From assembly GCF_000428845.1 (NCBI RefSeq), contig NZ_KE386806.1, positions 128,185-192,184 of the forward strand: DNA of 64,000 nucleotides, read 5' to 3'. A program made the translations under genes and the position numbers. Source of the stretch: Dyadobacter alkalitolerans DSM 23607. GTDB taxonomy: Bacteria > Bacteroidota > Bacteroidia > Cytophagales > Spirosomataceae. Shown piece after piece: positions 51,612-59,094 of this stretch. Numbering within the stretch: position 1 is the stretch's first letter; every line of letters starts with the position of its first letter. The notes under the pieces are model-generated. The model searched no databases and was not told where the DNA came from. It was given only the letters and a program-made list of their open reading frames with translations.

Positions 51612-52529
51612 TCAGTTAAAGCTCGCCCTGAATTCCAGAGGGGAAAAGTTTGTCTTTGATTTAAATAACTTATTGAAAGACTGCGGATGCTCAAAGCCGA
51701 GCTGGTAGGCGATTTCCCCTACGGTCAGATCACTGAATGTCAACACTTCCTTTGCTTTTTCGATCAGCTTGTTGTGGATGTGCTGCTGCGTATTCTGGCC
51801 GGTCAGTGCGCGGAGCATATCGCCCAGGTAGCGGGGCGAAACGTGTAGTTCGTCGGAAAGATACTGCACGCTCGGCAGCCCTTTCAGCAGGGCGGTTTCG
51901 TCATCGAAATAGTTATTCAGCAATTGATCCAGCTTTTCCAGCAATGCATTGTTGATCGAATTGCGGGTAATGAACTGGCGTTTGTAAAACCGCTGACTGT
52001 AATTCAGCATCAGCTCCAACTGCGAAATCAGCACATCCTGGCTCAGGTCGTCTATCGCCGTTTCGAGCTCGTCGCCGATGTTGCTGGCAATGCCCTCGAT
52101 GATCAACTTTTCTTTGTCCGACAAATGCAGCGACTCGGTTACCGAGTAGGAAAAAAAGCCATAATGCTTCATTTTGGCGTCCAGCGGATAGTTTCGTAGA
52201 AAATCGGGATGGATCAGCAATGTAAATCCCAGGGTCGTTTCGGCCACTTCAATGCCCGTCAGCGGCTGGCCGGGCGAGGAGAAAAACATTCCGCCTTCCT
52301 GAAAGTCGTAGGTTGTTTGCCCATATCGCATCCGGCATCCTGCCGATTCGTTGTAGGTAATGTTATAAAAATCCATCGAAAAAGTTTCGGCCAGCATTTC
52401 GGCCGTGATCCGCACCTTATTAAAATCGAGCAAGCTGATCAGCGGGTGCAATGGTTGTGGAAGGCCGAATGCGCGCTGCATTTCAGAAATGGAGTGATAA
52501 ACGCGCGGTTTGAGATGTTCCCTTTTCAT
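51612..52529 (-). CDS. AraC-family regulator, cassette B
   Basis: 305 aa from the ATG at 52529. Cupin-type sensor half (MRYGQTTYDFQEGGMFF), then the two HTH motifs (VQYLSDELHVSPRYLGDML and VGEIAYQLGFEHPQSFNKLF). Close paralogue of 11149 and 54432. It follows an SDR gene in the same direction after 60 bases. It probably regulates the SDR through half-sites at 53444-53476. Confidence 0.9.
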   Translation of the reverse strand: MKREHLKPRVYHSISEMQRAFGLPQPLHPLISLLDFNKVRITAEMLAETFSMDFYNITYNESAGCRMRYGQTTYDFQEGGMFFSSPGQPLTGIEVAETTLGFTLLIHPDFLRNYPLDAKMKHYGFFSYSVTESLHLSDKEKLIIEGIASNIGDELETAIDDLSQDVLISQLELMLNYSQRFYKRQFITRNSINNALLEKLDQLLNNYFDDETALLKGLPSVQYLSDELHVSPRYLGDMLRALTGQNTQQHIHNKLIEKAKEVLTFSDLTVGEIAYQLGFEHPQSFNKLFKSKTNFSPLEFRASFN

Positions 52530-52589
52530 AATCACATAATGGGCTGCCGGCGCAAATCGTTCCAGCCTGCGCCGGCAGACCGTTTGTTT

Positions 52590-53390
52590 TTAAATAGCAG
52601 CTAACAATTGTCTGATCCCGTCCCGAAACGCCTCGTCGCCCTTAGCCAGGCGCAGCGCATACCATTCTTTGGCATCGTCGCCGCACACATACCGCAATGT
52701 GTCGGTCCCATCAGTTGCTGCGCCGTACACCACTTCGGCAATTTGTTCGGAAGTCGTCGCGGCTTTGTCGGTTGCCAGCATCGCCGTGAATTTGTTTATC
52801 AATGATTCATAAGCCGGGTGCGTGGCAAACACCGACTTCGCACCGATTTCCGTCGCCACCAATCCGGGTTCAATGGTTTTAATCCCGATTCCAAACTCAC
52901 TGAGCTCATACGACAAGCTTTCCGCCCAGCCTTCCAGCGCAAATTTACTGGCATCGTACATCGAGCTTACCGGAAAGGCCATCAGCCCTGCCGATGAGCC
53001 GGTAGTAATAAAAAGTCCCGCTTTCCGCTCGCGGAAATAGGGGAGAAATGCCTGCGTCACCCGCACTACACCGAAGAAATTGGTTTCCATTTGTTGAACC
53101 AGCTGCTCGTCGGTCATCGCTTCCAATGCGCCAAACAATCCATAACCTGCATTATTAAATACCACATCAATATTACCCAAAGCCAGCGCCTGCTGCGTGA
53201 TTTCACGGATTTGCCCCGTGTTGGTCACATCGAGGGGCATCACGGTTACATTATTCAGCGCATTGAGTTCTGTTTCATTTTCAGGCTTGCGCATGGTCGC
53301 GATCACCTTCCAGCCTTTGGCCGCAAACAATTTGGCCGTAGCCCTTCCGATACCTGTTGAAGCACCGGTAATAAAAATCGTCTTTGTCAT
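52590..53390 (-). CDS. classical SDR oxidoreductase, cassette B
   Basis: 266 aa from the ATG at 53390 (an ORF start at 53501 lies in the regulatory region). Rossmann loop TGASTGIG, NNAGYG, catalytic Ser (TTGSSAG) and YDASK (Tyr-x-x-x-Lys). A normal NAD(P)-dependent short-chain dehydrogenase, substrate unknown. Upstream of its AraC regulator and divergent from a second SDR. Confidence 0.9.
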   Translation of the reverse strand: MTKTIFITGASTGIGRATAKLFAAKGWKVIATMRKPENETELNALNNVTVMPLDVTNTGQIREITQQALALGNIDVVFNNAGYGLFGALEAMTDEQLVQQMETNFFGVVRVTQAFLPYFRERKAGLFITTGSSAGLMAFPVSSMYDASKFALEGWAESLSYELSEFGIGIKTIEPGLVATEIGAKSVFATHPAYESLINKFTAMLATDKAATTSEQIAEVVYGAATDGTDTLRYVCGDDAKEWYALRLAKGDEAFRDGIRQLLAAI

Positions 53391-53416
53391 TTGTCTTGCT
53401 TGTTTTTTTCGAGAGA

Positions 53417-53476
53417 CAAATTTCCGTGGCTTGCGGCTGGGACTCGTAGTGGATGTGGAGATTGTTGTAGCCGAAA
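53417..53476 (-). promoter_or_regulatory. AraC-type operator and promoter, cassette B
   Basis: On the minus strand: half-site TTTCGGCTACAA (53476-53465), a second, weaker half-site starting CACTACGA at 53451, exactly 21 bp on, and GAAATTTG (53424-53417) as -7-like box starting 27 bp after that. The ATG follows 26 bases later. Same geometry as cassettes A and C. Confidence 0.55.
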
Positions 53477-53520
53477 TGGTCTTGCCAATAGCTGGATGCA
53501 TATACGGAATGCACCCTCAA

Positions 53521-53579
53521 TTTGGATACAACATTTCCTGTTTCGGCTACAAGCGCTGTGCTACGATCGCCGAATTTTG
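53521..53579 (+). promoter_or_regulatory. AraC-type operator and promoter, cassette C
   Basis: Half-sites TTTGGATACAAC (53521-53532) and TTTCGGCTACAA (53541-53552), GG-to-GG distance 21 bp, then GAATTTTG (53572-53579), 27 bp after the second GG. The ATG follows after 21 bases. TTTCGGCTACAA is also an exact 12-base inverted copy of the site at 53465-53476. Confidence 0.7.
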
Positions 53580-53600
53580 CCTTATAAAAATTTTAATGAT

Positions 53601-54374
53601 ATGCAGACAGAAAAAAAGAAAGTAGCACTGGTTACAGGAGCAAATACAGGCGTAGGATACCAGATCGCCAAATCACTTGCTGATGAAGGCTACACCGTTT
53701 ACGTCGGTGCCAGAAACAAGGACAAAGGGGACGCTGCCGTTACCGGGATAGGCAAACAGTCAAAAGCTGTTCAACTAGATATTACCGATTCGCGGTCCAT
53801 CGACGCAGCAGTAAAGAAAATTCAAAGCGAAGCCGGATACCTGACGCTGCTGGTCAATAACGCAGCAATCTCAAATGCAGGAAAGCCGGGACGCACTATG
53901 GAAGAGGTCCTTGGAGCCCAGCGCGCCAGTATTGCGCCTATCGATGAAATGAAAAAGGTCTGGGAAACGAATGTGTTTGGTACACTTGCCGTGACACAAG
54001 CCTTTTTACCTCTATTAAGGAAAGCAGACTCAGCACGGATTGTCACAGTGTCGAGCGCACTGGGTTCCCTTACTTTGAATGCCAATCCGGCTAACCCCTT
54101 CCGCTCTGCGTTCGACGCTGCTTATGGCGCATCCAAAACTGCACTCAATGGTATATTCCTTTCACTGGCGATCGATTTAGAGAGTGCAAATATCAAAGTT
54201 CACCTGGTAAGTCCGGGGTTTACGGCAACGGCTCTTAATAATTTCCAGGGAACCGATACGGTAGAGGAAGGATCCAGGGAGCCAATAAGGGTAGCCCTGG
54301 CAGAAGACCTTCCCACAGGAAGCTTCACAGGACCGGCTGCCTATGCGGGAGCAGACAACATTGTTCCGTGGTGA
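53601..54374 (+). CDS. classical SDR oxidoreductase, cassette C
   Basis: 257 aa from the ATG at 53601. TGANTGVG binds NAD(P), NNAAIS follows, and VTVSSALG and YGASKTALNG give Ser and Tyr-x-x-x-Lys. It resembles carbonyl-reductase-like SDRs; substrate unknown. Divergent from the cassette B SDR and followed by AraC at 54432 after a hairpin. Confidence 0.9.
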   Translation: MQTEKKKVALVTGANTGVGYQIAKSLADEGYTVYVGARNKDKGDAAVTGIGKQSKAVQLDITDSRSIDAAVKKIQSEAGYLTLLVNNAAISNAGKPGRTMEEVLGAQRASIAPIDEMKKVWETNVFGTLAVTQAFLPLLRKADSARIVTVSSALGSLTLNANPANPFRSAFDAAYGASKTALNGIFLSLAIDLESANIKVHLVSPGFTATALNNFQGTDTVEEGSREPIRVALAEDLPTGSFTGPAAYAGADNIVPW

Positions 54375-54385
54375 CAGTAAAAGGT

Positions 54386-54421
54386 CAAAATCCCGTGGCT
54401 GAAAATAGTTACGGGATTTTG
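54386..54421 (+). terminator. terminator-like hairpin between SDR and AraC
   Basis: CAAAATCCCGT (54386-54396) pairs with ACGGGATTTTG (54411-54421). Read-through here would set the ratio of SDR to regulator. Confidence 0.6.
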
Positions 54422-54431
54422 ATACATTTAT

Positions 54432-55355
54432 ATGATGAAAAATAAGGAAGAAAAATTGATTCGGTTCATAACCATATCGGAAACACATGAGGCTTTCGGC
54501 TTGCCCAAGCCCCAACATCCGTTGATCAGCCTTGTCCATTTCAGCGAGCGCAACCCCTTTAATACAAGCATGGCGCCGATCTACGACTTGCTTAGCTTCT
54601 ATAAGATCACTTTCATCACTGATAACAACGGAAGGCTAAAGTATGGAAGGAACTATTATGATTACGATGAAGGAAGCATGCTGTTCCTGGCGCCTAACCA
54701 ATTAGTGGGCAGCACGGATTATAATAGCAGGACCTATTGTTACATCCTGCTCATACATCCCGATTTTTTACTGGGCCACCCTTTGGCAAGTAAGATCAGG
54801 CAATATGGCTATTTCGCATACTCAGCGAATGAAGCACTGCATTTATCCGACACAGAAAAGGAAAATATCCTTTCGATTTACAGGCACATGGAACAGGAAC
54901 TCAACGGCCGTGTGGATGAATTCAGTCAGGAGCTCATGATCGCCCATATCGAATTGCTGTTGAGCTATGTTAACCGCTATTACAAGCGGCAGTTCATTAC
55001 CCGCAAAGTGGTCAACGATGATATACTGTCGAAAACAGAAGCCATACTGGATAACTATTTGAACAGCCAGCAATCCCTGCATGACGGGGTTCCTACCGTT
55101 CAATTTCTCTCTGAAAAACTGAATCTTTCGCCAGGTTACCTAAGTGATATGCTCCGTTCGCTGATCGGGCAGAATGCCCAGCAGTACATCCATGAAAAAT
55201 TAATCGAGAAAGCAAAAGAGCGGCTGACCACCACGCAGTTAAGCATGTCCGAAATTGCCTATGAGCTCGGTTTTGAACATTCGCAAAGTTTCAGCAAACT
55301 ATTCAAAAACAAAACCAATCAATCTCCGATGGAGTTTAGGGCTTCGTTTATGTAA
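54432..55355 (+). CDS. AraC-family regulator, cassette C
   Basis: 307 aa paralogous to 11149 and 51612: sensor half KYGRNYYDYDEGSMLFLAPN, HTH motifs VQFLSEKLNLSPGYLSDML and MSEIAYELGFEHSQSFSKLF, and the shared QQYIHEKLIEKAKERL. Follows the cassette C SDR by 57 bases. Confidence 0.9.
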   Translation: MMKNKEEKLIRFITISETHEAFGLPKPQHPLISLVHFSERNPFNTSMAPIYDLLSFYKITFITDNNGRLKYGRNYYDYDEGSMLFLAPNQLVGSTDYNSRTYCYILLIHPDFLLGHPLASKIRQYGYFAYSANEALHLSDTEKENILSIYRHMEQELNGRVDEFSQELMIAHIELLLSYVNRYYKRQFITRKVVNDDILSKTEAILDNYLNSQQSLHDGVPTVQFLSEKLNLSPGYLSDMLRSLIGQNAQQYIHEKLIEKAKERLTTTQLSMSEIAYELGFEHSQSFSKLFKNKTNQSPMEFRASFM

Positions 55356-55419
55356 TAAGATTCGCTCAAAGGCAGTAAAAGTGAGAATGGTAGAGGATTG
55401 ATTTTATTAACTTTGCCAC

Positions 55420-56283
55420 ATGCTAAATAAAGAAAAAACTGGAATACCCGGACTGAATGAAGTTGACCTTCGACTTACAGGTTTTAAAGTTCATGCCCTT
55501 CCAGAATCAACAGAAGTCCCGGTCAAAGCTGGACGGCGCGACTTTTACAAAATGGGTTTGGTCAACGGCGACATGACCATAAATTATGGTGGCCAGCTAT
55601 TGGACATCAAAGGAACCGCACTCTTTTTCGTTAACCCGCAAGTGCCGCACGCGCTCGTTCGTCGTATCAACCGTACCAGTGGTTACGCCTGTATCTTTAC
55701 TGAAACCTTCCTTCATGGCCGGGAATTACAGGACTCTCCGCTTTTCAGGGTCGGCGAAAATCCAATTGTGAAGTTGAATGCAGAACAAGCCGCATTTATG
55801 ACTGGCCTTTTCGAGAAAATGCTGTCAGTGTACGATGGCAACTATCTTTATAAGGGCAATCTGATCAAAAACTACATTGCGCTCATCATCCACGAGGCTC
55901 TTCGAATACAGCCCGCGCAGCGTGTCTCTACCTTCAAAAATGGCGAAAGCCGCCTTGCACACCTTTTCATTGACCTGCTCGAAAAGCAGTTCCCGATAGA
56001 ACGCAGCGACGAACCGCTCCGTCTACGCAGTCCACAGGAATATGCAAGACATTTAAGTGTACATGTCAATTACCTGAACCGGTCTGTCAGGGAGACGACG
56101 GGAAAAACCACTTCGGTGCATATATCTGCACGGATTATTGCCGAAGCAAAAGCACTGTTGCAACATAGTGACTGGAGCGTCGCCGAGATCGCTTACGCGC
56201 TTGGGTTTGAGTACCCTGCCTATTTTAATAACTATTTCAAACGGCTGACAGGCAGCACGCCGAACGCTTTCCGCAAGGTTTGA
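55420..56283 (+). CDS. AraC-family regulator, different subtype
   Basis: 287 aa with a cupin-like start (VNGDMTINYGGQLLDIKGTA) and HTH motifs PQEYARHLSVHVNYLNRSV and VAEIAYALGFEYPAYFNNYF. It is not close to the three paralogues above. A -7-like TAACTTTG (55408-55415) lies directly upstream. It precedes an epimerase-like gene in the same direction, an arrangement in reverse order to the other cassettes. Confidence 0.88.
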   Translation: MLNKEKTGIPGLNEVDLRLTGFKVHALPESTEVPVKAGRRDFYKMGLVNGDMTINYGGQLLDIKGTALFFVNPQVPHALVRRINRTSGYACIFTETFLHGRELQDSPLFRVGENPIVKLNAEQAAFMTGLFEKMLSVYDGNYLYKGNLIKNYIALIIHEALRIQPAQRVSTFKNGESRLAHLFIDLLEKQFPIERSDEPLRLRSPQEYARHLSVHVNYLNRSVRETTGKTTSVHISARIIAEAKALLQHSDWSVAEIAYALGFEYPAYFNNYFKRLTGSTPNAFRKV

Positions 56284-56368
56284 AAATCATAGTTATTGGT
56301 TTGATATTGATTGGCTGTCAGCCCATCTGCGGTTTAATTTTGCCGTATCATTATTAAATCATTCAACA

Positions 56369-57229
56369 ATGAAAATATTAGTAACAGGAGCGACAGGAAA
56401 AGTAGGGAGCCGTTTGGTGCCACGTCTGATAGCCAAAGGCTTTGATGTATCGATATTGGTCAGGGACGTGGCAAAGGCAGGCAGTCTGGTAGAACTCGGT
56501 GCGACACCCATAACCGGCGATCTATTTGAACCAGCGACCTTGCCAGCGGCGGTAGCTGGCATGGATGCCGTGATCCACCTTGCAGCGCTCTTCCGAACCC
56601 TTACAGATAATGAAGGTATCATCAAAACCAACCGCGAGGGAAGTATCGCACTAGCGCAAGCAGCACACGAAGCCGGTGTCAAACGATTTGTTTTTACCAG
56701 CACCTCTAATGTGTACGGTTCAGGTTACCACCGCCCCGCAAAAGAAGACGAACAAGTGGATATCAACGATCCGCGCGCTTACTCTTCCAGCAAGATCGCC
56801 GCAGAAAGGGAATTGATCGAGATGCAGCAAAACCAGAAATTTGACGTCCGTATTTTGCGTCTTGGCTTTGTTTACGGAGATAAAGATCCGCACATCGCTC
56901 AAATTATCCCATACATTAAAAAGTTGAACATGCATTCAGGTTCGCGGATGCACATGGTACATCACCTGGATGTTGCGCAAGCGCTGATCCTGATGCTCAC
57001 CTTAGAAGGGTTGGATGGAGAGATCTTTAACGTAGCTGACGATGCACCAATCACTCTGTACGAACTAGCTGATTCGGTTGGAAAAGCGGCTGATACTTTT
57101 GGTGAAACAGAAGGCCCCCTTAACGATCCTTTCCAAGGTGTTCAGGATATTTCCAAACTTCGAAGGAGAACCGGCTTCCGGCCATTGGTGCCAACCTACT
57201 ATGTAGCCCGCGATCTTGATATTTTGTAA
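56369..57229 (+). CDS. NAD(P)-dependent epimerase/dehydratase-type SDR
   Basis: 286 aa extended SDR: VTGATGKVG, FTSTSNVYGS with YSSSK (Tyr-x-x-x-Lys), and the C-terminal substrate half with EIFNVADDAPI. It resembles nucleoside-diphosphate-sugar epimerases, but no specific substrate can be assigned. TAATTTTG (56335-56342) is a plausible -7 box. Follows the AraC-family gene by 85 bases. Confidence 0.88.
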   Translation: MKILVTGATGKVGSRLVPRLIAKGFDVSILVRDVAKAGSLVELGATPITGDLFEPATLPAAVAGMDAVIHLAALFRTLTDNEGIIKTNREGSIALAQAAHEAGVKRFVFTSTSNVYGSGYHRPAKEDEQVDINDPRAYSSSKIAAERELIEMQQNQKFDVRILRLGFVYGDKDPHIAQIIPYIKKLNMHSGSRMHMVHHLDVAQALILMLTLEGLDGEIFNVADDAPITLYELADSVGKAADTFGETEGPLNDPFQGVQDISKLRRRTGFRPLVPTYYVARDLDIL

Positions 57230-57262
57230 CCATAAAACAGTGCGCTCAATAGTCATAAAAAA

Positions 57263-57321
57263 TTCGGATACCTTTTATCTGGATTTGGATACTTGCAGGT
57301 GTAGGCTGCTTCCTTAGTTTG
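57263..57321 (+). promoter_or_regulatory. orphan AraC-type operator and promoter
   Basis: TTCGGATACC (57263-57272) and TTTGGATACT (57284-57293) have GG positions 21 bp apart, and TTAGTTTG (57314-57321) begins exactly 27 bp after the second GG. The ATG at 57331 leads to only 15 codons. The geometry of cassettes A-C without an oxidoreductase, probably a cassette whose body was deleted. Confidence 0.55.
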
Positions 57322-57404
57322 TCTCATAAAATGATTCCAACTCACCGAATTACTCACCAAAAATCTGTGGAAAATTGAACATTTTGGCATAATCCGGAAA
57401 AGAA

Positions 57405-57438
57405 AAAAGCCTGCTAATCTGTTGATTTGCAGGCTTTT
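57405..57438. terminator. terminator for tRNA-Lys
   Basis: AAAAGCCTGC (57405-57414) pairs with GCAGGCTTTT (57429-57438), lying just past the tRNA 3' end on the minus strand with T-rich flanks on both strands. Confidence 0.75.
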
Positions 57439-57462
57439 GATGCTTTTTGTTATTTCTTCAAG

Positions 57463-57535
57463 TGATCCCGCTGGGATTCGAACCCAGGACCCATACATTA
57501 AAAGTGTATTGCTCTACCAGCTGAGCTACGGAATC
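57463..57535 (-). tRNA. tRNA-Lys (anticodon UUU)
   Basis: Seventy-three bases fold as a full cloverleaf: acceptor GATTCCG/CGGGATC with one G-U, D arm TAGCTCAGCTGGTAGAGCA, anticodon loop CTTTTAA (UUU) on ATACA/TGTAT, and GGTTCGAATCC T arm. CCA is not encoded. Confidence 0.93.
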
Positions 57536-57588
57536 CTACTTTGTGATTTTACTGTTCACATTCAGTTTTTGCTTTCTTTGTAGAAGGG

Positions 57589-57655
57589 CCCAGGACCCAT
57601 ACATTAAAAGCGGACGCCGCGCGTTGTATTGCTCTACCAGCTGAGCTACGGAATC
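57589..57655 (-). pseudogene. broken tRNA-Lys copy with 14-base insertion
   Basis: Identical to the intact tRNA from the acceptor 5' strand through the D arm and anticodon region, but 14 bases (57611-57624, cggacgccgcgcgt) sit between the anticodon stem and loop, and the T arm and 3' acceptor strand are missing. The insertion can itself fold (ACGC-cgc-GCGT). No 3' half exists, so the product is not a tRNA. Confidence 0.85.
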
Positions 57656-57738
57656 GATTTTGCAACTTTCTTTATTAATTGGATTTGCACGGGGCGTTTC
57701 CGTAATTGCGATGCAAAAGTAGAATTCAAAAAAGTATA

Positions 57739-58473
57739 ATGCAAGCCCTGAGTAAGAAATACCTGTTCATTTGGATTTTTTTGGGAACTGTCATTGCCCC
57801 TGAAACAGCCTTTTCAGCCAATAAAAAAGAGTTAAAAACGGCTGATTCTCTGTTTGCTATGGCAAGATACCCCGAGTCACTTGTACTCTATAAAAAAAAT
57901 TTTAGCGAAGACGAAAAAAACAACCAAAGCCTGCTGCTCAAACTGGCTTTCCTGGCCGAAAAGACAAATAACTACACCGATTGCCTTTTTTATCTCAGCA
58001 AACTCGCCCTCACAAACCCGTCCCGCCGCCTTTTTGAAAAAATGGATAAGCTGGCGGCTGAACAAAATCTAACCGGCTATGAATTCGACGATTACAACTA
58101 TTTTATAATTTTTTATAGAAGATATGGTGATTACATTCCAATATTGCTTCTAACTTTGGGGACGTACATAGTGGTAATAATGGTTACAAAAGTTCGGAGA
58201 GGTGAGCCGATACTGCAAATACATAAGCTGTCAATTGTCGTGTATCTGCTTGTGTTACTGGGAATACTCAACGTGCCGTCGCTTTACCAGACCTGCATTA
58301 TCATTAATGAAAATACGTTCCTGAGAGATGAGCCGTCATCGGCGGCTCCGGTTATAGATCGGGTAGGAAAGGGGCATAAGCTGACGATTGTCGGCTCTGT
58401 GGACCATTGGAACAGGGTTATATGGAACAACCGGATCGTGTATATACGTAAAAGTGACCTTTGGAATATTTGA
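57739..58473 (+). CDS. TPR-like and SH3-type membrane protein
   Basis: 244 aa from the ATG at 57739. A signal or first helix, helical region DSLFAMARYPESLVLYKKNF, two membrane helices (about 134-155 and 165-186), and a C-terminal bacterial SH3 domain (ENTFLRDEPSSAAPVIDRV to VYIRKSDLW). The pattern resembles BatE-like proteins of aerotolerance clusters, though no Bat neighbours are seen. Confidence 0.75.
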   Translation: MQALSKKYLFIWIFLGTVIAPETAFSANKKELKTADSLFAMARYPESLVLYKKNFSEDEKNNQSLLLKLAFLAEKTNNYTDCLFYLSKLALTNPSRRLFEKMDKLAAEQNLTGYEFDDYNYFIIFYRRYGDYIPILLLTLGTYIVVIMVTKVRRGEPILQIHKLSIVVYLLVLLGILNVPSLYQTCIIINENTFLRDEPSSAAPVIDRVGKGHKLTIVGSVDHWNRVIWNNRIVYIRKSDLWNI

Positions 58474-58560
58474 GTGCAGTGCGGGTATCATTTTTGTAAC
58501 GAGATAAGTTTATATATATTTAGGACAAATTTTTTTTTAAATTAACGATGTATGAAAAAG

Positions 58561-59016
58561 CCAATGAAACGTTTTTTACTATTGATCGCAGGAGTTGTAA
58601 TGTTAGGGTTTGTGTCGTCTTGCAAAGAGGAAGGTCCTCACAAAGATGACATTGTGAAGTTCTCCGCAGTTATAAATAGTAGTGCTACTGTTCCAAAAGC
58701 TACTTCCGCTGGACAAGGCACAGGTGTTTTTGAATACAACAAAGCCACTATGGAGTTGAAATACAACATTAATTATCAAAATGTTACACCGACTTCTGTA
58801 AACATCCACACGGCAAGCCCATCTTGGGAAGCAGGTCCGTTGGTATTCACATTGGCTGATAAGCCAACGGGCAGCCAGGTTCAGGGAACACAGAAGCTGA
58901 ATACTGAGCAACAAACACAATTGATCCTGGGAATGATGTATGTTAACATCCCGACCGCAAACAACATTTACGGTGAGATTCGCGGACAGATCCTGGCTGA
59001 TAAAATCGAAGAATAA
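58561..59016 (+). CDS. CHRD-domain lipoprotein
   Basis: 151 aa from the second Met (58561); 58552 is possible. Lipobox FVSSC, then a CHRD beta domain with GTGVFEYNKATMELKYNI, VNIHTASP and IYGEIRGQI. CHRD is found in chordin and many bacterial surface proteins; function unknown. Ends in an excellent terminator. Confidence 0.87.
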   Translation, partial: PMKRFLLLIAGVVMLGFVSSCKEEGPHKDDIVKFSAVINSSATVPKATSAGQGTGVFEYNKATMELKYNINYQNVTPTSVNIHTASPSWEAGPLVFTLADKPTGSQVQGTQKLNTEQQTQLILGMMYVNIPTANNIYGEIRGQILADKIEE

Positions 59017-59043
59017 GGACTTTTAGGAGTTTTTAGCCATATA

Positions 59044-59077
59044 AAAGGCTTGCAGCGAACACTGCAAGCCTTTTTTT
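59044..59077. terminator. strong rho-independent terminator
   Basis: AAAGGCTTGCAG (59044-59055) pairs with CTGCAAGCCTTT (59062-59073), loop of six, seven T. Also ends the convergent helicase transcript. Confidence 0.92.
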
Positions 59078-59094
59078 GTGATATAAGCTAAACA

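Noticed and set aside
53391..53600. ORFs 53391 and 53501 starts extending SDR genes into the intergenic region
   Set aside because: The added sequence is not SDR-like and covers the operators; starts at 53390 and 53601 fit the family.
57589..57655. second functional tRNA-Lys or a tRNA with an intron
   Set aside because: Lacks the T arm and acceptor 3' strand, and the insertion lies at the stem-loop junction rather than at the usual intron position after the anticodon.
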